Shown piece after piece: positions 30,075 to 34,122 of a DNA stretch of 34,122 nucleotides. Origin of the DNA: Myxococcales bacterium (GTDB taxonomy: Bacteria > Myxococcota_A > Bradymonadia > UBA7976 > UBA1532); assembly GCA_009692505.1 (NCBI GenBank), contig SHZC01000032.1:1-34122 (forward strand), given 5' to 3'. A program made the position numbers and the translations under genes. Under the pieces are notes generated by a model, which worked only from the letters and a program-made list of their open reading frames with translations, did not search any database and was not told the origin of the DNA. Numbering within the stretch: position 1 is the stretch's first letter; each line of letters starts with the position of its first letter.

Positions 30075-31769
30075 TCAGTCCGAAGCGGTGTTGTTGACGA
30101 CCTCGTCATACGAAGTGAGCCCCACGATGAGCTTGCCTAGGGCCGATTGACGCAGCGTCTTCATGCCCATTCGGATCGCCTCGCGCTTCAACTCGGTGGT
30201 CGAGACCCCCTGGAGAATGAAGTCCTTCAGTTCATCCGTGAAGTTCATGACCTCATAGAGCGCGACACGGCCCTTGTAGCCGGTCTCGGAGCAGGTGCGG
30301 CAGCCAGCGCCCTTGCAGATGTTGGCTTTGGCCGCGTTCTCCGGCGTGACCCCGATCTCGATGAGGGCCTCCGCCGGCATCTTCACCGACTCTTTGCAGT
30401 CGTTGCAGATCTTGCGGACGAGCCGCTGCGCGACGATGGCGTTGACCGAGGCGGTTACCAAGAAGGGCTCGACGCCCATATTGAGCAGACGATGTACGGT
30501 CGACGGGGCGTCGTTGGTGTGTAAGGTCGACAAGACCAAGTGGCCCGTCAAGGCGGCCTTGACCGCGATCTCGGCCGTCTCGAAGTCGCGGATCTCACCG
30601 ACCATGATGATGTCCGGGTCCTGGCGGAGGAAGCAGCGGAGTGCCGCCGCGAAGTTCAGACCGATGCCGTCGTTCATCTGGCACTGGTTGATGCCGGGTA
30701 GGTTGAACTCGACGGGATCCTCGGCGGTGCTGATGTTGTCGGTCGACTTATTGAGCTCGGAGAGCGCGGAGTACAGCGTCGTGGTCTTGCCGGATCCGGT
30801 CGGGCCCGTGACGAGCACCATGCCGTAGGGCCGGTCGATCGCGTCCTTGAACCGCACGATCTGCGCCTCTTCGAAGCCGAGCTTCGTCATGTCGAGCTGG
30901 AGGTTCGACTTGTCGAGGAGACGCATGACGACCTTCTCGCCGAAGAGCGTGGGCATGACGCTGACGCGGAAGTCCATCTCGCGTCCGCCGCCGAGCTTGA
31001 TCTTGATGCGGCCGTCCTGCGGCAGCCGGCGCTCGGCGATGTCGAGGTTCGACATGATCTTCACGCGGCTGATGATCGCGTTTCGCAGCTTCACCGGGGG
31101 GCTCATGATCTCGTAGAGCAGCCCGTCGATGCGGTACCTCACCCGGAAGGTCTTCTCGTAGGGCTCAATATGAATATCTGAGGCGCCCTTCTTGATCGCG
31201 TCGACCAAGATGAGGTTGACGAGGCGAACGACGGGCGCCTCCTCGGTGCTCTTCTCGAGGCTGACGACGTCTTCTTCGGCCTCACCCTCGGCGACCTCGA
31301 CCTCGTCTTCGTCGAACGCCTCCATGAGCTCGCTGATGTTCGACTTGGCCTCGTAGTACCGCTGAATCGCGGCCTTGATCGCCTCCTCGCTCGCGACGAC
31401 GACCTCGATGTTGTAGCCGGTGAGAAACTTGATGTCGTCGATGGCGTAGATGTTCGACGGGTCGCTCATGGCGACGATCAGCGCGTTCCCGGCGCGGTTG
31501 ACCGGGATGACCTGATGCTGCTGGGCGACGTCCCGCGGGATGAGCTTGATGACGTCTTCATCGATCTCGAACTCAGCGAGGTTGATGGAGGGGACGCCAT
31601 ACTGCTTGCTCAGGAAGCTCGTCAGCTCGCGCTCGCCCAGGATGCCCAACTTCGTGAGCACATAGCCGATCTTCTCGCCCGACTTCCGCTGTGCGTCCTG
31701 AGCGTCCTTGAGCTGCCCCAGGGAGATCAGGTTTTCACGGACCAAAAGCTCGCCGAGACGGTTGGACAT
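30075..31769 (-). CDS. pilB: Pilus extension ATPase PilB
   Basis: 564 residues. N-terminal MshEN-type domain (about 1-145), a short acidic linker (150-170), then N2 domain and RecA-like motor: Walker A GPTGSGKT (322-329), Asp box STAEDPVEF, Walker B DPDIIMVGEIRD and His box STLHTNDAP. A tetracysteine Zn-binding loop has C455-x-x-C458, C485, C490-x-x-C493, standard for PilB/GspE. The hexamer drives pilus extension through PilC. The ATG at 31769 has GAGAG close upstream. It heads the pilB-pilT-GT-C block. A candidate promoter with perfect TTGACA lies upstream, overlapping the 3' end of aroE. Confidence 0.96.
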   Translation of the reverse strand: MSNRLGELLVRENLISLGQLKDAQDAQRKSGEKIGYVLTKLGILGERELTSFLSKQYGVPSINLAEFEIDEDVIKLIPRDVAQQHQVIPVNRAGNALIVAMSDPSNIYAIDDIKFLTGYNIEVVVASEEAIKAAIQRYYEAKSNISELMEAFDEDEVEVAEGEAEEDVVSLEKSTEEAPVVRLVNLILVDAIKKGASDIHIEPYEKTFRVRYRIDGLLYEIMSPPVKLRNAIISRVKIMSNLDIAERRLPQDGRIKIKLGGGREMDFRVSVMPTLFGEKVVMRLLDKSNLQLDMTKLGFEEAQIVRFKDAIDRPYGMVLVTGPTGSGKTTTLYSALSELNKSTDNISTAEDPVEFNLPGINQCQMNDGIGLNFAAALRCFLRQDPDIIMVGEIRDFETAEIAVKAALTGHLVLSTLHTNDAPSTVHRLLNMGVEPFLVTASVNAIVAQRLVRKICNDCKESVKMPAEALIEIGVTPENAAKANICKGAGCRTCSETGYKGRVALYEVMNFTDELKDFILQGVSTTELKREAIRMGMKTLRQSALGKLIVGLTSYDEVVNNTASD

Positions 31770-31843
31770 GCGGTTCTCTCGTCGGACGGAAGGTCAGGGG
31801 AGCTGGCCCCGGGGGCACTACGTACCCGCAAGGCAGAAGGACC

Positions 31844-31875
31844 GTTATATGAGAGCAGCGGCTTCCGGGTGTCAA
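31844..31875 (-). promoter_or_regulatory. Candidate promoter of the pilB block
   Basis: On the minus strand TTGACA (complement of 31870-31875) and TATAAC (complement of 31844-31849) are both good boxes, but the 20-bp spacing is longer than usual. TTGACA includes the aroE stop codon. The same TTGACACCC is found at the ribF promoter. Confidence 0.35.
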
Positions 31876-32705
31876 TCGAGCGCTGCGTACACCGCGCTTC
31901 GGACGGCCTCGAGCTCCGGCCGCTCACCCGAGAAGCCCTCGAACGCCGCGACGCCTTGGTAGATGAGCATGTCGAGCCCGCTGAGGGTGCCGAGGCCAAA
32001 GGACGCGGCCGCCTTCAGGAAGGGCGTGACGCGTGGCCGGTAGTTCAGGTCGAAGGCGCGTGCGGAGCGTCGGCAGACGCCGAATGGCAGGTTTTCAGGT
32101 CGCAGGATCGCCGGTCCGCCCGAGCCGCACTGGACCACAAGGTCGGCCTCCTCGAAGGCCCGCCGGCAGTCGTCCCACCTGTGGTAGGTGCCCCGGTCGG
32201 AGGTCAGCGCCGCGAGGAGGTCTTGGGCCTTTTGCTCGTCGCGGTTGACGACGTGCACAAGGGCTCCTCGATCGGCCAGGACCGCGACGACCGCCCGAGC
32301 CGCTCCACCCGCGCCGAGGACGACGGCGCGTCCGATGGGCAGGGGACCCAAGGCCAGATTGAAGCCCTCAAGGTCCGTATTGTGACCCAGGCGCCGCCCG
32401 GCCCGGATGCTGACCGCGTTGACCGCTCCGAGACGCGTGGCCGGCGCCGAGAGGTGGTGCATTTGAGGCATGACGAGCTGCTTGAGCGGGGCGGTCACCG
32501 AGAAGCCGTCGAGGCTCGCGATGGGTCCATCGGCCTTGAAGAAGAGAGACAGCGCGTCCGCGAGTCCCGAGGGGTCGAGCTGCGCTTGAAAGTCGAACAG
32601 CCGGAAGTCGACGGCCCGCCCCAGACTCAGCCCCGCCGCTTGGTGAAGGACCGGAGAGAGGCTCCGCCCGATGCCGCAACCGAGCAGCGCCAGCCGCAGC
32701 GTCAT
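31872..32705 (-). CDS. aroE: Shikimate dehydrogenase AroE
   Basis: 277 residues. GIGRSLSPVLHQ (substrate Ser pair), catalytic Lys in PLKQLVMPQM, NAVSIRAGRRLGHNTDLEG with the Asn/Asp pair that fixes shikimate, and the nucleotide-binding VLGAGGAARAVVAVL. It ends in GLDMLIYQGVAAFE, the standard C-terminal motif. It reduces 3-dehydroshikimate with NADPH in aromatic amino acid biosynthesis. The ATG at 32705 overlaps the ribF stop (ATGA). Its neighbours ribF and pilB are not functionally related, so this looks like a housekeeping unit upstream of the pilus cluster. Confidence 0.95.
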   Translation of the reverse strand: MTLRLALLGCGIGRSLSPVLHQAAGLSLGRAVDFRLFDFQAQLDPSGLADALSLFFKADGPIASLDGFSVTAPLKQLVMPQMHHLSAPATRLGAVNAVSIRAGRRLGHNTDLEGFNLALGPLPIGRAVVLGAGGAARAVVAVLADRGALVHVVNRDEQKAQDLLAALTSDRGTYHRWDDCRRAFEEADLVVQCGSGGPAILRPENLPFGVCRRSARAFDLNYRPRVTPFLKAAASFGLGTLSGLDMLIYQGVAAFEGFSGERPELEAVRSAVYAALD

Positions 32706-33718
32706 CGGTGTGCGGGGAGCCGCAGGTCCATCGAGCGCGCGGCCTCTACGTCGGCGGCGATCTGATCGACGAGGGCCCTGATGTTATCGAAGGCGCGCTC
32801 ATCACGAAGCCGCGCGTGGAAGGCGACCTCGGCGACGTGGTCGTAGAGGTTCATTTCGCCCTCGCCTTCGTCCGAGGCCTCGGGCAGCACGTAAGCCTCG
32901 ACCGTGACGGCGGCGTGCCCAAACGTTGGGTTGTGGCCCACGCTGATCGCGGAGAGGCGGGGTCCGCGACCCCAGTCAAGGCTGCCCGCGTAGATGCCGA
33001 CCGCCGGCAGGACCTGGCCCCGGCGCGCGAGGTCGCCGAGGTTGGCGGTCGGATAGCCAAGCTGACGACCTCGATGCGCGCCGTGCACGATGACGCCCTC
33101 GAGCGCGTACGGGCGACCGAGCAGGCGTGCGGCGGTCGTCGCGTCCCCCGAGGTGATGAGGCTCCGAATCCGGCTGCTCGAAATCAGGAGCCCATCGTGA
33201 CCCAGGACGGGGGGCAGGCACTCAACCCAGAAGCCCAGGTCGGCACCCAACTCGGCGAGGAGCTTCGTGTCTCCGGCCCGCTCGAAGCCGAATCGGAAAC
33301 CCTGGCCCACGACGATGCCGACCGCGTTCAGGCCTTGGCTCAGGATGTCGCGGGCGAAGCGTGTGGGCGTCATGCTTGAGAGTGCCGAATCGAAGCACTG
33401 CTCGATGATGCCGTCGAGGCCGAGTCGAGCGACGAGCGCCCGCCGCTGCACGGACGTGGTCAGCCTCGCGGGCGTACGCGCCGGGGCGACGATGGCGGAG
33501 GGGTGTGGCGAGAACGTGAGCATGAAGGCGCGGGATGCTGTGTCCGTGTCTGAACGCGCGAGGTCCCTGGCCCGCGCGCACAAGGCGGCATGACCCAGAT
33601 GAACCCCGTCGAAGTTCCCCAAGGCGATGACTGAGGGGCCGCCGTCCAAAGGATTCGCCCGAAGATCGACGACGTCGTCCGAGCCTTCATCGACACGCTG
33701 ATTTGTCACGGCTGCCAT
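32702..33718 (-). CDS. ribF: Bifunctional riboflavin kinase/FAD synthetase RibF
   Basis: 338 residues. N-terminal FAD synthetase domain with ALGNFDGVHLGHAAL, FSPHPSAI and ISSSRIRSLI. C-terminal riboflavin kinase domain with GRQLGYPTANL, VGIYAG, SVGHNPTFG and EAYVL. It converts riboflavin to FMN and then to FAD. The ATG at 33718 is chosen because the frame upstream has no coding-like composition and a promoter lies within it. No strong ribosome site is seen, and the leader would be very short, so translation may be nearly leaderless. Its stop overlaps aroE. Confidence 0.95.
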   Translation of the reverse strand: MAAVTNQRVDEGSDDVVDLRANPLDGGPSVIALGNFDGVHLGHAALCARARDLARSDTDTASRAFMLTFSPHPSAIVAPARTPARLTTSVQRRALVARLGLDGIIEQCFDSALSSMTPTRFARDILSQGLNAVGIVVGQGFRFGFERAGDTKLLAELGADLGFWVECLPPVLGHDGLLISSSRIRSLITSGDATTAARLLGRPYALEGVIVHGAHRGRQLGYPTANLGDLARRGQVLPAVGIYAGSLDWGRGPRLSAISVGHNPTFGHAAVTVEAYVLPEASDEGEGEMNLYDHVAEVAFHARLRDERAFDNIRALVDQIAADVEAARSMDLRLPAHR

Positions 33719-34027
33719 CGGCCCGACGCAATAAAGAAAATTGACGCGGGGTGTCAATGAACGCCGTCGAGATTTCGCTTTACAGGAGGCCCAACGCGAA
33801 TAGAGTGGCCTTGGATTCAGGGGGGTTGGGGTGCCTTGAAGTGAGTCAGGTAGCCTCGATTGGACAATCGTCGGAGCGGGCGAAGAAAGTTCTTGCACCA
33901 CTTCTCGATCGTGCTTACATAGTGCGAGTTGTCTGGTGATGTGCGACGAGGTCGGAATGCTTCGACCCGTCGGTAGCGCAAGCGGCCACTCGGAGTCCGG
34001 GTGGTCGAGTATTCCAAGGAGACCGGG
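33719..34027. other. Intergenic region upstream of ribF and of the last gene
   Basis: No gene of any length is supported here. It holds the ribF promoter (33730-33757). On the plus strand a weak candidate for the next gene has TTTACA (33779-33784), 16 bp, TAGAGT (33801-33806). A hairpin CCACTCGG-AGT-CCGGGTGG (33986-34004, one G-T pair) lies 11 bp before the ribosome site and could stabilise the mRNA. Confidence 0.5.
33730..33757 (-). promoter_or_regulatory. Promoter of ribF-aroE
   Basis: On the minus strand TTGACA (complement of 33752-33757), 16 bp, TTTATT (complement of 33730-33735). The -35 is perfect, the -10 matches 4 of 6. The -35 lies in an inverted repeat TTGAC-ACCCCGC-GTCAA (33741-33757), a possible operator. 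The leader would be only a few bases. Confidence 0.55.
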
Positions 34028-34122
34028 ATGAAGAAGTTGCACATGAGTGCGATGGCGTTGGCCCTGACGACGTTCGCGGCGGGCGCGGCTCAGGCCGAGG
34101 ACAACTTCGGTGGCAAGAAGGG
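34028..34122 (+). CDS. Secreted protein, N-terminus only (cut by window end)
   Basis: Only 31 codons are inside the window: MKKLHMSAMALALTTFAAG and AQAEDNFGGKK. This is a clear Sec signal peptide with a KK start, hydrophobic core and AQA-E cleavage site. AAGGAG lies 6 bases before the ATG (34016-34021), the strongest ribosome site in the window, suggesting high expression. The mature protein may be an outer membrane or periplasmic protein; nothing more can be said. It diverges from ribF. Confidence 0.75.
   Translation, partial: MKKLHMSAMALALTTFAAGAAQAEDNFGGKK

Noticed and set aside
1..34122. CRISPR array, insertion sequence or prophage
   Set aside because: No direct repeats with unique spacers, no transposase or integrase, and only one isolated tail protein gene.

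Overview
The window is GC-rich and gene-dense. It looks like the chromosome of a deltaproteobacterium in the broad sense, most likely Myxococcota or a close relative. Three things point that way: a type IV pilus locus in the order pilB, pilT, pilC, pilS, pilR, pilin genes, as in Myxococcus; a secreted protein ending in a MYXO-CTERM-like tail (Cys, hydrophobic stretch, Arg cluster); and many two-component, TPR and sigma-54-linked genes. No transposase, integrase or CRISPR array is visible. The assignment rests on gene content only.

Left part (1-12.8 kb): tRNA-Asn on the minus strand with its own terminator and candidate promoter; a lone contractile-tail tube (gp19-type) protein with a long disordered C-terminus; a coupled minus-strand signalling operon (PAS histidine kinase, Rcp1-like response regulator, receiver-kinase hybrid); a plus-strand pair (DUF2723/TMEM260-like GT-C membrane protein, then a secreted phosphodiester-glycosidase with a seven-repeat FG-GAP propeller and MYXO-CTERM tail); a minus-strand protein with eight exact-length 45-residue TPR-like repeats; and a divergent unrecognised protein that may be a duplicated PsbP/DcrB fold.

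Middle part (12.8-19.5 kb): monothiol glutaredoxin and BolA; an RpoH-type sigma factor followed by a YqeY protein; a GldA/NosY-like ABC exporter operon with a small membrane protein; and, divergent from it, a coupled operon of hexapeptide-repeat protein, DPM-like GT2 glycosyltransferase and UPF0104-type membrane protein.

Right part (19.5-34.1 kb), nearly all on the minus strand. In the direction of transcription: ribF, aroE, pilB, pilT, a TMTC-like GT-C membrane protein, pilC, pilS, pilR, a second pilin, pilA, a TPR-like membrane-anchored protein and an NAD-dependent epimerase. PilB and PilT are the extension and retraction ATPases, PilC the platform protein, PilS/PilR the sensor/regulator pair that acts with sigma-54. 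A good sigma-54 promoter (GG-N10-GC) lies in front of the second pilin gene, with a TGTC inverted repeat about 100 bp upstream. A strong terminator follows pilA and overlaps the annotated start region of the next gene. The window ends inside a secreted protein gene.

Most interesting as a system: a DPM-like GT2 that could make a polyprenyl-phosphate sugar and two GT-C enzymes of the eukaryote-like TMEM260 and TMTC types. One GT-C gene is translationally coupled to a secreted propeller protein and the other sits inside the pilus operon. Together they suggest a bacterial protein O-glycosylation route aimed at surface proteins and pilins. This is inference from sequence and neighbourhood.
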